Shown here: positions 29,031 through 41,200 of the stretch, piece after piece
Layout of the letters: each line of letters begins with the position of its first letter
Numbering within the stretch: position 1 is the stretch's first letter
Made by a program: the position numbers and the translations under genes
Notes under the pieces: generated by a model
Told to the model about the DNA's origin: nothing
Database searches by the model: none
The model's input: only the letters and a program-made list of their open reading frames with translations
Assembly (NCBI GenBank): GCA_014529385.2
Contig: CM043960.1
Coordinates: forward strand, 75,423,910-75,487,909
Reading direction: 5' to 3'
Length of the DNA: 64,000 nucleotides
Source: Adiantum capillus-veneris
Lineage: Eukaryota; Streptophyta; Polypodiopsida; Polypodiales; Pteridaceae

Positions 29031-30760
29031 CATTGAGAATTGCCTTCCCTAGGTTGTCAGAATTCTTCACACAATTTTGAATCAAGTGATCTCTCCCACA
29101 CCTGTCACAAAATCCCAAAAAAATTGTTCACTAACCTTTATGTGGACACTCTTGTATCCAATGGTCGCCCCCACATTCATAGCATGGACCCTCTAGTTGG
29201 GCTGCTAGTTGCATCCCCATTGGCTAGCCTGCACTAAGCGAATATCCCCTAGAGGCTTGTAGTTCTAGTTTGTTATGAACATGAGCGTATTTTTATCCAT
29301 TGTGAATTGATTTCTAGAAGTTTGAGTCACAAACAAAGGTTCAATAGCTTCATCAACGCTAACCCAAAATGGACTTTCCTCAGTGGCATAAGCTACATCA
29401 TTAGTCTCTCTCACATGGTTTTTTATTGGTTCCTCATATTAAACAATTGGTGGCATCATCGGTTGGGTTATGAGTGACTTTGTTGGTTTTGTGTAACACA
29501 CAATGGCTCTAAGGTCATAAGGCAAAGGTGGATGTTATCCCAACACTGGTTGCGGTTTGTCTCCTCCTTCTTGTATTGTGTTGTTGGGTCTGATTTGATA
29601 CCTTAGAGGTGGTAGAAATTCTTGTACCGGTGGCAGCACATATGGACTTTTCCTCATGTAATTCCGATTATAGAAGCACTCACTAGTGTCATGGTTCATG
29701 TATTTTCTTCTCAATGGTGCACCACTTCAACACTCTTGGAGCACTGACTACTTCTGGTTGCTGCGGTCTCAAGTTGGGGTTCTGTTTATAGGTCTGATTC
29801 ATCCTGCATACGATTTCTTCAACTAGCTGATCCACATCTTGTGTGATTGAAGGAGGAATACTACGTTTTGCAATTGACTCATTGGTGGTAGAAGAGGTGT
29901 TGCTAGTGTTTGTGTGATTGAAGCATGAGCACTACGTTTTTCAATTGACTCACTGGTGGTAGAAGAGGTACTGTTAGTGTTTGTCTCTACATCCTTCGTT
30001 ACCTCCGTGTATGTTTTGCAATTGTCAACTAGGTACAATGCTTGCCTAGTGACTAGTTCGAATGTTGTGCATGCCTTCAAGTGTAAGTCCTTTTTGAGAG
30101 TTTTGTTTCTCAACCCCTCTATAAAGAGAACCGATAAGCGATCGTCCTGTGGTAACTCTTGTATTGGAAATCTTTCGATGTATTGCTTGAAGCGAAGTGA
30201 AGCTTCTTTCACCTGTTCATTTTCCTTTTGTTAAAAGGAATAAATTTGAGAAATCATGTTGTGCTTGATTCTCCTCTTAGAGAATTCCTTGGCAAACTCT
30301 TGCAAGAGTTGATCAATGTTCAAGAAATCTCTACTATTTAGTAGTTGGAACCAAGTCAACATCATTCCCTCTAATGTTAAACCAAATCCCTCGTATTACG
30401 TTTGGAAATCCGCTACTTGTTTCGCCCTTAAGACTTGCTTAAAAATAGATACATGTGCGTATGGGTTCCTCAATCGGTTGTACTTCTTTGTCACACATTT
30501 GGCCACTTGAGAAGGTTGCATTCTTTGAGTTTTTGCAACCACCCTCATCATTCTAGGTTCTCCTGGCATTGCATCCCTCATTTCATAACCACTAATAGGT
30601 GCTCTGGAATGGGTTCGGTCAGCCATCCTTTCCTCTATTCTTACATCATGACTCTTGGTTCTGATATTCAGCACCCTTGTCCTTAACATCATATATGGGA
30701 TATCACTACCTTGAAGTGTAGACATAGGAACCCGAGAATCCAAGGATCCCATCAGTTTTG
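29031..30760 (-). pseudogene. gag of decayed gypsy, two zinc knuckles
   Basis: Capsid-like sequence is read from about 30,500 (YAHVSIFKQVLRAKQVADFQ) through RFKQYIERFPIQELPQDDRL and VLFIEGLRNKTLKKDLHLKA. These fit the retrotransposon gag family. Two CX2CX3HX4C knuckles follow near 29,060-29,200 (CYECGGDHWIQEC, CDRCGRDHLIQNC). They are close to CYDCGGPHRAAEC and CNRCGIDHLIAQC in the gypsy gag at 55 kb. A 71-bp tandem duplication occurs at about 29,839-29,985. Confidence 0.7.
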
Positions 30761-32608
30761 ATTTAGAGAGATGGGGTCAACTGAAAGTGTCTCCCACATG
30801 AGATTTCAAAGGATTCACTCTCGTAGTTTTCATTCGTGTTGTTTCTGATACAGTAGGTCTGTGCACACTAGGGTGACATAGTATTGATGGAGTAGTCCCC
30901 CAAAGTATGTATCTCCCCCAAGATCGTTATAACTCACCACCGAATCCTTTCAACCATACTTGTCTAACATGACTATCTTCGCATCTCTCTCCACTTCAAA
31001 CATGAATATATACAAGTATTTCTATTCTATCAACTCCTTCACATTGGGCTCCCACACCTGTATAACAGAGTATTCTCTCTCCATTATCATGCTTATGTAA
31101 GTCCACATGCGTATTGTCGGTGTTGACGCGAGTAGCCACATTTACTCGTCTAAGGTTAGCATTAGGAATGTCCAACTTTGATGGATTCTCCTCAAGCTCT
31201 ACGTCAACCTTTTCTTTTGTGTCTGTTAAACCCCACTTGTCAAAAATGAAAAATATCAAGCACAAATACATACATGTTTCCCTCCTCAATATTGAAATAT
31301 CGATCACCACTATAATCTATGGGCACTACAAGCTTAAGCTCACTAGGCCTCTCTTCAATTTTGACAAGTTAGTGGTGATCCATATCGTCTTTGTAGATTT
31401 GACCACCCTATTCATTTTCAAAATGGTATTGCAGTTGCAAAAGTTTTAGATTTGATGCAAGTTGCGATGGTCTCGCTCCCAATTTGGTTTCTTCCTCGAA
31501 ACTCATAGTTTCGGATCCCTCATCCTATAGGTATATGATCTTTCTGAAGAAGTATCAAAAAGACTTTCCTGCAATATTGGCTCTAAGGTAGGTATGGTCC
31601 CTTGATTGACATTACCCTCTATTGAAATACGGCTTGATTGGTCTTGAGCAGTAGGGTTTCTATTCTGGTGAAACTTGCCTTTGACTTGTTGCAGGTTGTA
31701 TTTTGGTGTTTTGGTCAACTTTTTGTTGTTTCTTGCTATGGTGGCCTTTAGAAATATTGTTACAAATGATGCCAGCTTCCCATTGCCTAAATCTCAACCT
31801 AAGATGCTTCAGGGGGTCATGAATCATGATCCATGTTCCATCTCATCTGGTCATGAAATTCGGTCGATTGTATGCTTGTATCCTGTAGAGGTTAGATTTT
31901 CACTTATTTTTTAGTTTGGAAACCAAAAAGTCAAAAAGGCCCAATTTTTGTCTATTTCCAAGGTTTGTGTGCCTAATTTCTTGATTTAGATGAGTATGAT
32001 GTGTCAATTTTTCACCAAAAGTGTATATCTGGAGATTTGAAACCCCATTGGTCTAGTATCAGTTTCTATCCAAATTGTCTCAAGGGGTCATGAGTCACGA
32101 TCCATGTTCCTGCACATTTTGGACTAAAACTTTCGAGATCAGCCTTCTGTAGCCTAGTTCACCCCTTTCCTCACTTATTTTTGGGTTTGCATTTTACTTT
32201 TGAGCTCCAACCATCAAATTTCTAAGATTTTCAGAGTTTATGGTCTCGACAACCAAAATATAGTTTTGACAGTATTTTCCCTTATCCTTTTTGCTCAATT
32301 TGATGGTTATAGATGTTACCTAACCTAATTCTACAACAAATGATGCAAAACTGGAAGAAAAACAAAATATGGAACAATAATTTCAAAGAATCAAAAAATA
32401 TGCAGAATGAAATGCTTTTGTATCTAACCCATAACTCTTAAAAACTCTCAAGAGTAGATCTAGCAAGTCCCCGACTTCTAGCCTCTACCAACACTAAACC
32501 CCGTGTTTAGCTGCCTGACTGCTAAAGTGTAAATGAATCAAAAATCAAAATCAAAGGTCTATAAGTAAAAAGCTACGATTAGGTAACTCACCACCTAACG
32601 ATTGCTAT
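30761..32608 (-). other. Leader of decayed gypsy, with internal duplication
   Basis: This stretch holds scattered open pieces, such as MSFEEETKLGARPSQLASNL starting near 31,503, which may be the gag N-terminus. Upstream (about 31,800-32,230) is a diverged tandem duplication of about 265 bp marked by GGGTCATGAATCATGATCC and GGGTCATGAGTCACGATCC. No other gene is seen. Confidence 0.45.
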
Positions 32609-32625
32609 CTCTGGCAATGGTGCCA
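32609..32625 (-). promoter_or_regulatory. Primer-binding site of decayed gypsy
   Basis: On the minus strand this reads TGGCACCATTGCCAGAG, one base inside the TGTTAGCG start of the LTR-like sequence at 32,627. It resembles the TGGCGCC-type site of the gypsy at 59.2 kb. Confidence 0.65.
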
Positions 32626-32626
32626 A

Positions 32627-33150
32627 TGTTAGCGAGTCGCTGTGATGGATGTCTATAGCATAGCTATTTGGCACTTACATAATGTCAATACTCAGGGAAG
32701 CGACGCAGATGGAGCACAGATACTCTTTGAGGGTGTCAACCTCCAGAAGTGAACCTACACATCAACGATATCTCTAACACTAGCAAATCTATCACTCTTG
32801 GATTTGGCAACCTACCTATTTCCTATGCCATCGCACTCAGTCATCAACGCGTTTTGGCACTCAAATGAAGTCCAAATGTTACAAAACTTTGGGAGGACAT
32901 CTAAGACACTTAGGGACACTAACCTACCAAGGTTGGTTGCAATCTGATGAGGTACCAAAATCATGATCCATCATGATCAAGGTCTTAGAAACTACAATAG
33001 AACATACCAGAATGGTCGCCCTATCGTCTAGGAATACTCTCCTATGGTTGGAATGTCAAAAACAGCCATTAACACACTCAAAATAGCAGAATTAGCCTAT
33101 TAATGTGTAGTCGTAAACCACAACAGAATCAACAATGATTATACTTGAAT
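32627..33150 (-). repeat. Probable LTR of decayed gypsy
   Basis: The left edge is set by the primer-binding site. The right edge is approximate, where a copia gag fragment resumes. No second LTR is in the window, so the LTR cannot be confirmed by comparison. Confidence 0.4.
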
Positions 33151-33620
33151 GAAAGAACAATAGACAAGGTCAACTTGAAGGGCGCTCGTTTGGTTTGACT
33201 GCCAACATCAAACTCTAATCCCTGTGATGTCAATTGATCAAAAAGTATATTGAACACATTCAAGTGATTAGAAATTGTGTCACCTTCTTTCATGCAAAGT
33301 TCAAAGAGATTCTTTATCAAGTACACCTTGTTACTTGTACTTTTGCTCTCATATGTATTGCATGGCTTGTATAATAAGAATTTAGCAATAGCTTCATCCA
33401 CTATGGTGAAATACACAAATTCAACTAACCCCTCAAAGATCGGCTCTAATTGGCCTTTTAGGGTTAGCACATCATGGATTTTCTCTTTTCACTCAAGAAA
33501 ATTTGTGTCTTTGAACTTTCTAATATTGTTAATGTCCTTCTCAATAGAAGATTCCAGTTTAACAAGAATTGAGCACTTTGGTGAGAATGTCAATAATTAT
33601 GGTGTGAAAACCTGGTGAAA
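33129..33620 (-). pseudogene. Ty1-copia gag fragment
   Basis: Minus-strand reading gives NIRKFKDTNFLE, KEKIHDVLTLKGQLEPIF, SKSTSNKVYLIKNLFELCMK and NHLNVFNILFDQLTSQGLEF. This is the copia gag domain (compare LNEFNTIFSQL in the young copia). Only about 150 codons remain. The decayed gypsy LTR probably cuts it at its C-terminal side. Confidence 0.65.
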
Positions 33621-33984
33621 TTTTGACAGACCTCCTTTACAAGAGCAAATATCAAGCCAACGCGGTGCTTAGACTGTCAAAAAATTGCATTGATAGACTC
33701 ATGAGAAAAATTTGTTGACAGAGTCTTCTTTGTATGACGAGTGAAAACTCAATTCAAATGACACATAAAAAAGCATCAAATCAACTCAAGAGAGTAAATA
33801 TTGGCATAAGCTATCAAGTATTTGTGACAAAGTGACTACAAGACATAACGTCAAGCAAAATGTCCCGCAAGGTACATAACCTATGGTGAGGATGCCATAA
33901 TGGGAAACTTCAACAACCTGTATCACCGAGGATATCTTAACATTCAAGAATATCCTCGCTCAAAAAACCTCACCACATATGACC
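33621..33984. other. No feature recognised
   Basis: AT-rich sequence with no coding motif that I can support. Confidence 0.5.
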
Positions 33985-34887
33985 CTTTTGCGATGAGAGC
34001 ATAGAGAGGTTTTGCAATGACTGCATACATATAGATAAACCTTTGATAATAGCCACAATGGCCCATAAATGCTTATACCTTCCTAACTTTTGTGGGTCTT
34101 GGAAGAGAAACAATAACTTGTATCTTCTCAAGAGAACAATAACTTGTATCTTCTCAAGAGAACAATAACTTGTATCTTCTAAACATCTACGGAAATGCTA
34201 TTTTTGGACACGATATGTCCTAAAATCTTTTCCTATCTTACCATGAAGACACATTTTTTTGGATTAAAGCAGATGCAATATGTTTTATACTTCTCAAAGA
34301 TCTTTTTTAGGTGCTCAATATGTTCGTTTCTCAATAGAGAATGCACACATAAGTCATCCATGTAAATTTCTAAGAATTATCTTAGATATTCTTTGAACGC
34401 GTGACTCATCAGCCTCTCTAGAATGTGGCAAGTGCATCGGTCAAGCCGAATGGCATCACCCTACAAGCAAATATGGCCCACTCTATTGCAAAGGCCGTTT
34501 TGTGATGATCCTCTGGCTTTATAGAAAACTGGTTATAGCTTGAAAAGCCATCAAGAAATTTGTAATCTTCCTTGTCTGCAACTCTCTCAATCACATGATA
34601 TGTGATGGTGGGTAAGGGATAGTTGTCTCTTATAACGGTAGCATTTATCTACTTGAGATTCACACACACTCCCAATTTGCCATTCTTTTTTGGCACTACC
34701 ACAATTGGCGACACCAAATCTGTGTATTTGATCTCATAGATAAACTCCACCTCTTTAAGTTATCTATTTCCTCTTTGATTTTCTTTGCAAATTCTCATTG
34801 TAAGTGTAGGATTTTGTATGTGCGCTTTAGCATCACTATTAAGGGGTATTGTATGCTAACATATACTCAAATCCTTTTATGATTGCT
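33985..34887 (-). pseudogene. RT fragment of a second copy of the decayed gypsy family
   Basis: This closely parallels 25,660-26,480, including the same sequence around ATAGCCACAATGGCCCATAA and GAATGCACACA. It is the same RT region on the same strand. A 26-bp unit (around ACAATAACTTGTATCTTCTC) is repeated three times at 34,105-34,184. The fragment is interrupted on the right by the small LTR element. Confidence 0.75.
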
Positions 34888-35054
34888 TGTTTATGGTGAT
34901 CTTGTGATGGCTTAACAACTACTCAAGATTGTGTTTTATGAGTCCAAGTTAATTCATCTTGGAACCTAATTTGCTTGAGTGATAACCTAGCCTCACACAC
35001 TCACTTGTGTACACGATGTTTGTCACCCTAGCTAGCACAATCCCATTCCCTTCA
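34888..35054 (+). repeat. 5' LTR of the small element
   Basis: TGTTTATGGTGAT to CCCTTCA. It matches 36,468-36,642 with a few substitutions and small indels. The purine run in the 3' copy sits about 24 bp further out, so the first bases of this LTR may be missing. Confidence 0.75.
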
Positions 35055-35056
35055 AG

Positions 35057-35068
35057 TGGTATCAGAGC
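35057..35068 (+). promoter_or_regulatory. Primer-binding site of the small element
   Basis: TGGTATCAGAGC two bases after the 5' LTR, the same as in the young copia. Confidence 0.85.
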
Positions 35069-36467
35069 TACATGGTTTGCTAGCTAGTATTGTTGTAATG
35101 CATTTGTGTGTTAGTGATTAGCATTCTCTAATTAATTCCTCTAATTACACACTTGATTTCTCTTCTCTTTCATTAAGTATTAGTAGCAATAAGATACACA
35201 ATCGCATTGTGAATCTCATGGATTTTGGGCACGTTCATTGCATTCATCTATGAGAGAAACTCGCAATTAGTAGAAAATCAGTGTTTTCCTAAATTAACAT
35301 TTGCATTTAGATTTCTTTTCAGTGTCGATTTTTGCATGGTTCGCCTCTTCAATTAATTTCATCCAACTCATTTTCTTATAGCATCACCCACATCAATTTG
35401 AAGTGCTCATTGATAGCTTCCCATAGAGCCCTCAAACTCTACAAACCACGCATGAGAGCCCCCTCCTCTCCTTTCCCAAATTTATGTTATTATTAGGTGT
35501 GTGTAATGTGTGTGAAGCCCTGTTATTGCACGTTTATATTGGCTATTTTTGGACACACTCACAACCAAGCACATGGGGTTAGTTGGCTTACTCCGTTGAA
35601 AGTAGAGTATTGCTCTCCGCGAGGTTCGGTGGTCAAAACCTTTTGTGGATTTTGCGGGCGACTATGGTCAGACTTGACCTTGGTAATGAAATATAGCGAT
35701 TTTAGAAGGCAGGTCCCCAAGAAACTGTGCACACCAAGCACACCCTTTGGGTCAACATCCGCACGTGACACTCCCACGACACCAATGTGCTCCCTTTGAC
35801 CCGGCTCCACCCTCAGAGGGCCCCTAGTCCCACGCCACCAAGGCACTCCTTTCACGGGGAGGTTCCTGCACCGCCAAGCGTCCGAGCACACAAAGGGAGA
35901 CGAGCATAAAAGGGGGTGCAATCCCGCATAGAGAAGCATCAAGATCTTGTAAGAGCCCTTCTCATGAGCACAAGCATCGTAGGCTATCAGGCCCAGTAAA
36001 ATCTTCAAGCACTTTCAAAGGGGCTCTAAGACTATTCAAAGCCAAGCCTTGAGGCTTCATGGAACTTCAAAGGCTTCCCCAAGCAATCGAAGATCATGAA
36101 GAGTGACTTCACCTCGGTGAAGAGGTACTTTACATTGAAGGAAAATTTTAAAGTACACATTAAAATTGAAAATCTTACAGCCAATAACAATTTTTGCAAT
36201 GTATGTCACTACATCTATCATTAAGGAGGATAATGTCATTGTGTTATTGTACGGAGCCTAGACACTGGCCTTGGAGAGTCTCCAAGTACAAAGACTGCTC
36301 CAAGGCACCATGGGGAAATTTCAAAATTCACTTCAAGGGGAGAGAAAACCGATAACATCATTAGCAATACTTTTACATCAGTATTTTTGCGTTGTAGTTG
36401 TTTTTCAATAAAACCTGATTGCACAACAAAAGGGGGAAAGAAGCACTTGTTTAGGTTACGTCTCTCT

Positions 36468-36642
36468 TGTTTATGGTGAGCTTGTAATGGCTTAACAACT
36501 ACTCAAGACTGTGTTTATGAGTCCAAGTTAATTCATCTTGGAACCTAATTCACTTGAGTGATAACCTAGCCTACACACACTCACTTGTGTACACGATGTT
36601 TGTCTTTCATCCACCCTAGCTAGCACGATCCCATTCCCTTCA
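36468..36642 (+). repeat. 3' LTR of the small element
   Basis: It matches 34,888-35,054 and includes an extra TTTCATCC near its end. The true start may be nearer 36,449, just after the purine run. Confidence 0.75.
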
Positions 36643-37040
36643 TCATGAAGCTCCTCCTTATAATTGTTACTCACATCTCAAGTGGAAAGCTCATCCATTA
36701 TTTGTTTACAATCAATCGTTTCATGAGTTTCCATCATTTTGGTTTCCACTTTTGGTTCCAAGATAGCATTCACCATCTGGAAGCGCATTATGTCAAAACC
36801 GTCTGCATCATAAAATTTCATGGGTGTTAGCTTGTTCACATAGACATCTAGAGTCTCTAGTATTTGCTCCCATCCAAAGGGTTCAAATAGCTCCTCTAAG
36901 AATGGCTCTCGCATGTAGCTTTTATCTTCTACTGATCGCTCTAGGATACAGTTTTCCTTTCTCAAGCTTCCACATTTAGATGCTCCGCACATCCAAATAT
37001 GTGTTTGTTTTGTCAACCAGGTAGGGAATTGTGCTCCCCT
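36643..37040 (-). pseudogene. Conserved unidentified block, second gypsy copy
   Basis: This is the counterpart of 27,018-27,380 (HIWMCGASKCGSLRKENCIL, EPFLEELFEPFGWEQILETL, DVYVNKLTPMKFYDADGFD). It confirms that the block belongs to this gypsy family. About 450 bp present between this block and RT in the first copy is absent here. Confidence 0.6.
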
Positions 37041-37059
37041 AGACTACTCCACCACTAAG

Positions 37060-37500
37060 ATGATGAATGATTTTATTTCTTACGAGCTGGGGAATAGGTT
37101 TGTTGAAGCTTACTATAAACAATTTGTCCGACTTTTAGGATATGCTTTCTTATTACTAAGGAACAAAAGCTAAGTCACTTCATCATTGGGCTTGGAGAAG
37201 ATTTGGCTCCTGAAGTAGAGTCCCTTCGACTTGCATCATTGGCAGATATTGTGATCCAGGCTAAGTCTAGACACAGGAGCATTTTTAAGGGAGGTACTAC
37301 CACAAGTAGAAAGCACGAACTCCCTTCTTACCCCAATCAGCACTCTAGAGCACCAAAAGTGCCATTTATACTGTAGCCAACTGTCCAACCTCAGTCTCCA
37401 CCACATTTGTTCATGCAGATGCTGCTCTTTTGACCATTGAGAGACAAATTTAGTGTTATAAACACGTAGAATTTGGCCATAAGAAGGTTGAATTCCCACA
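37060..37500 (+). pseudogene. Ty3-gypsy gag fragment, plus strand
   Basis: Plus-strand reading gives YYKQFVRLLGYAFLL and, after a frame change, KEQKLSHFIIGLGEDLAPEV and SLRLASLADIVIQAKS. This is the typical gag pattern F-x-x-L followed by K-x-x-x-F-I-x-G-L. A stop-rich tail follows. Its strand is opposite to the gypsy fragments to its left. Confidence 0.55.
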
Positions 37501-37646
37501 AGGAAATGGCCGAGTCTTTTGGCTACCCATGTTAACTTTTAGAATCGCCCCAATTCAAAAACATTGGAGCAAGAGGAAGAAACCCAACCCAAGCAAGAAC
37601 TTCCCCTACCACTCATTTTTGTGCTCAAAGGTTGTTACCATATACA

Positions 37647-37863
37647 TGTGATAGTGATGTGTGTGAACACACTTAGGACGGCCGGGGCATTTTTTTCCCT
37701 CACTAGGAGTTTTTCCCCCCCATGCGCATTGTTTATATGCCCATCACTCTAGGGCTAGCTTATATTTCCATTGCACACTAAGTAATACACTCTCTATTGT
37801 GTGCCTTGACTTCCTTCGTCTTCAACAAGCTGTGTGTGTTTTCATGCAACCCTAATTCAAACA
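37647..37863 (+). repeat. 5' LTR of decayed copia
   Basis: It shares AGTAATACACTCTCTATTGT, CACTCTAGGGCTA and GTGAACACACTTAGGAC with the 3' LTR. The left edge is assigned from the TG start. Confidence 0.75.
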
Positions 37864-37865
37864 TT

Positions 37866-37877
37866 TGGTATCAGAGC
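37866..37877 (+). promoter_or_regulatory. Primer-binding site of decayed copia
   Basis: TGGTATCAGAGC, two bases after the LTR. Confidence 0.85.
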
Positions 37878-38212
37878 AGGTTGCGTCCTCCCAGACTTAG
37901 TCGCCAATAGCCCAAGCACATGCCTTCTCATTTTCTCCAATTTTTGTGAGCTTTGGCAAGCGTTCGTACGTCAAAGATTTTGGGAAAGCTTGAAGACCTT
38001 GGTCTACTCAAAATTTTGATTTGGGCTCATTTCAGCGTCCGTTTCCACTACAAGCAATACTACATAGGCTATTTCATCATTCTGTGTAGAATTTTTATCA
38101 GTGTCGTTCTTTGCATAACAGGTCCCTTATAGTCTTCTATGATTATAGCATGTGTTGTTCCCACTTTGTTTCTCCTGTTTTCAAGCAGTTTTCACATTAG
38201 GTGAAGGCATTC

Positions 38213-41200
38213 ACCATGGCTGACAACAACACCACACATGTGTTCAAGATGTTTGTTGCTGAGGATAGATTGGATGGGGACAATTACTCTATGTGGGCTT
38301 ACATGATGCAACATGTTCTTGTGCCAAACGGTGTCTGGAATATTGTGCAAGGTATTGATCATATACGTCCTGGTTTTGAGGATGTAGGCGATGTTGAGGA
38401 TGTAAGCGATGTCTTGCTCTTGTTAGAGTTGTTCTGCCTACGGTAGAAGAAGCTCATTAGGATGCAAAAGATGCAGAGGCTCATGCATTGATTGCATTGT
38501 CTGTGAAGCGCACTATTACTCCTCACATTCATTCACCGAAATCTGCAACACAGGCTTGGGAAATTTTGGTTGGTCTTTATGCAAGTCGCAATGAGGCAAA
38601 AACTGCATTATTGCATAAAGAGCTAGAGTCGAAGATTATGCATGACAAAGATGACATGGACACTTTCCTTGCTGTTGTCCAGGATATCAATGAGCAACTT
38701 ATTTCTGCGAGAGAAGTCATTTCATACAGTATCCTTGCGCAAACTATTCTTGATGCCTTACCAGATTCTTAACAGACTTTTGCTAGTACTTGGATACTTA
38801 AGACCCAAAGAAATCCTGAAGTTGTCAAGTTTGATGCATTATCCATATTGTTGTTGCAAGAATCATTTTCCAAAAAAAGAAGATGCGTTGTCATTATTGT
38901 AAAGTTAATGCTCACTTGATCAAGCAGTGTCCTAACTTGAAGGCCAAAGAGTCTAAGAAGAAAGAGGCTAGTTCCACTACTAATGCTGGTTCCACTACAA
39001 ATGCAACTATTGTTGAGTCTTCTGTGAAAGGAGACTATGATGTTGATGTTGATGTAGAATGGGCTTTTAGTGCAGAGTGCACTTATTATCCTGTTGGCCA
39101 TGATGCATGCATGTTAGTTGCTACAAATTCACATGTGTGGTATTTTGACAGTGGCGCTACAAAGCACATTAGCTCACATCGTGATTTGTTCACCTGGCTT
39201 GAATGTGTCCCTCATGGGAATTCAGTTACTTGTGCCAACAATGTCTCTTATCTGATTCAAGATGTTGGAAAGATTGTGCTTACTGTTGCAAATGGCAGTT
39301 CTTTCACACTTGTTGAAGCACTTTATGTACATGGGATCAAGAAAAAACTTTTGTCTATATCTGCACTTGCTAGACTTGTCTTGTAGTCAAATTTGTGGAT
39401 GATAGTTGTACAATACATGATCTCAGTTTTGGTGATGAAATTGTTGCATCTGGCATTTTATGTTGTCGGTTGTATAAGCTCACTTTGTATGACAAATTTT
39501 GCAAATGCAGTTGTGGATTCAAAGTCTATTTCAAATGAAAAACTTTGGCATGCACATTTTGGTAATCTGAATTTTTACAGTAAGATGTAGGATTCTAAGT
39601 TTCCAAAGGATGGTTCAGTTAGGGCCACATGCAGGTTGAAACTTGTGAATAGTGATGTTTGTGGGCCCATGCAAACTTCGTCCTTGGGCAATTACATTTA
39701 CTTTGTGACTTTCATTGATGATTACTCCAGGCATGCATGGGTATTTCCGCTTAAAGCGAAGTCCGAAGGGGGGGAGTATATGTCTCATGAATTTTCTAGC
39801 TATGGCAAAAAATGTCTCAAAATGTACTATGGGCACCCTCCATTCCGATCAAGGGGGGGAGTATATGTCTCATGAATTTAATGCATTGCTAGCTAGTCGT
39901 GGGATAAAAACCAATGTACAATGCAAAATGATGTTGCTAAGAGGAAAAATAGGTCACTTACAGAAATGGCATGGTATATGATCAAAATTCAAGCTTTGTC
40001 GCATTCGTTTTGGCTTGAGGCCATCTTGTGTGCCATTTATGTACTTAGTAGGTGTCCTATGAAAGCTTTGCAGTCTATGACTCCATATGAAGCATGGCAT
40101 GATAGAAAGCCTTCTATTGAGAACATGCGTGTTTTTGGTTGTTTGGCATATGCTTTGGTGCCACAAACACAGCGCAAAAAATTGGATGATAAGGCTGTCA
40201 AATGTAGTTTTGTTGGTTATAGTGCTAAAAGCAAAGGTTATAGGTTGTATCATCCACAAACAAAGCATATTCTAGTTTCACGGGATGTTCTGTTTGTGGA
40301 AGATTTTGTTCATCCCTTGCTGTCATGTACTAGAGACGTTAATGTAAGCTCACAGGACATTTATGACACTTTGTTGCCTCTTTTCTGTGGTGGAAGTTCG
40401 AATGTAAATTCCAGTGAGGCAATGTACAGCCAATAGGGGTTTTTGAAAACGTTACAGATTAGCCTATTACTGATGCAAATGTACATGATGTACTTGATGA
40501 GGAAAGAGCTGAAAATGAGCAGGCTAGAGGTATGCCAAAATGGTTGGTGCATACATTGCATGACAGTAAATTGCATGCACCTTTCTCTAGTCGCACTCGT
40601 TAAGGTTCTCGCCATGCATCTTATGCATCAAATTGTTATGCTTTGGCTGTTTCTAGCTTACATGATGTTGAGGAACCTATGTCTTTTGATGAAGCACAAA
40701 ATTCAAAAAATTGGATGGCTACCATGTAATGAGAATATGATGAATAGAAAATGACATATTGACTTTATGTGATTTGCCTTCTCAAAAAAAGGCCATTGGT
40801 ACAAAGTGGGTTTACAGGTTGAAATGCAAGCCGGATGGTGAGATTGATCGCTAAGACTTGTTGCAAAGGGTTATGCACAGCAAAAGGGCATAGATTATGA
40901 AGAGAATTTTGCTTCCACTTGTCGTATGACTACTGTGCATTTTCTATGTGCATTGGAAGCTCATTTTGGTTGGGATTGTATATCAATCAGACATTGTTAC
41001 TTCTTTCTTGAATGGTGACATATTTGAGGAACTTTATGTAATGCAGCCTTGCGGTTTTGTCAAGAAAGGACAAGAGGATAAGGTGTGCAAATGTAACAAA
41101 TCTTTGTATGGGTTGAAGCAATCTCCTCATGCTTGGTATGAGAAGGCTCACACTCATTTGGTCAAACCAGGCTTTCATAACAATCCAATAGAAAGCACAT

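Larger units (their letters stand above)
23092..33150 (-). mobile_element. Decayed Ty3-gypsy retrotransposon (minus strand), 3' end missing
   Basis: Reading right to left, the order is LTR-like start (32,627), primer-binding site, leader, gag, protease-like PR1, RT-RNase H, integrase and a second protease-like PR2. The sequence stops inside PR2, where Penelope-like sequence begins, so the last part and the 3' LTR are missing. Every coding region is broken by many stops and shifts, so this is an old copy. The RT and integrase resemble the intact-looking gypsy at 46-60 kb (shared LGYNQ, FGLTNAP.TFQR, GYYRRF and GxGESTNK motifs) but are clearly another family. Confidence 0.8.
34888..36642 (+). 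mobile_element. Small coding-poor LTR retrotransposon (LARD/TRIM type)
   Basis: Similar terminal direct repeats of about 167-175 bp (34,888-35,054 and 36,468-36,642) bracket 1.4 kb without gag or pol motifs. The first repeat is followed by TGGTATCAGAGC (35,057-35,068), a copia-type primer-binding site. The second is preceded by a purine run AAAAGGGGGAAAGAAG (36,428-36,443). It lies within a gypsy fragment whose RT block (33,985-34,887) and conserved block (36,643-37,040) lie on either side. No target-site duplication is visible and some gypsy sequence is missing, so a deletion has probably removed one edge. It would depend on proteins of another element. Confidence 0.75.

Noticed and set aside
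34105..34184. Three 26-bp direct repeats as a possible CRISPR-like array
   Set aside because: The units are directly adjacent without spacers, lie inside a decayed gypsy RT, and the source is evidently a plant nucleus.
35559..36008. 149-codon minus-strand frame inside the small LTR element
   Set aside because: No motif, opposite strand to the primer-binding site, and GC-rich composition that favours open frames by chance.
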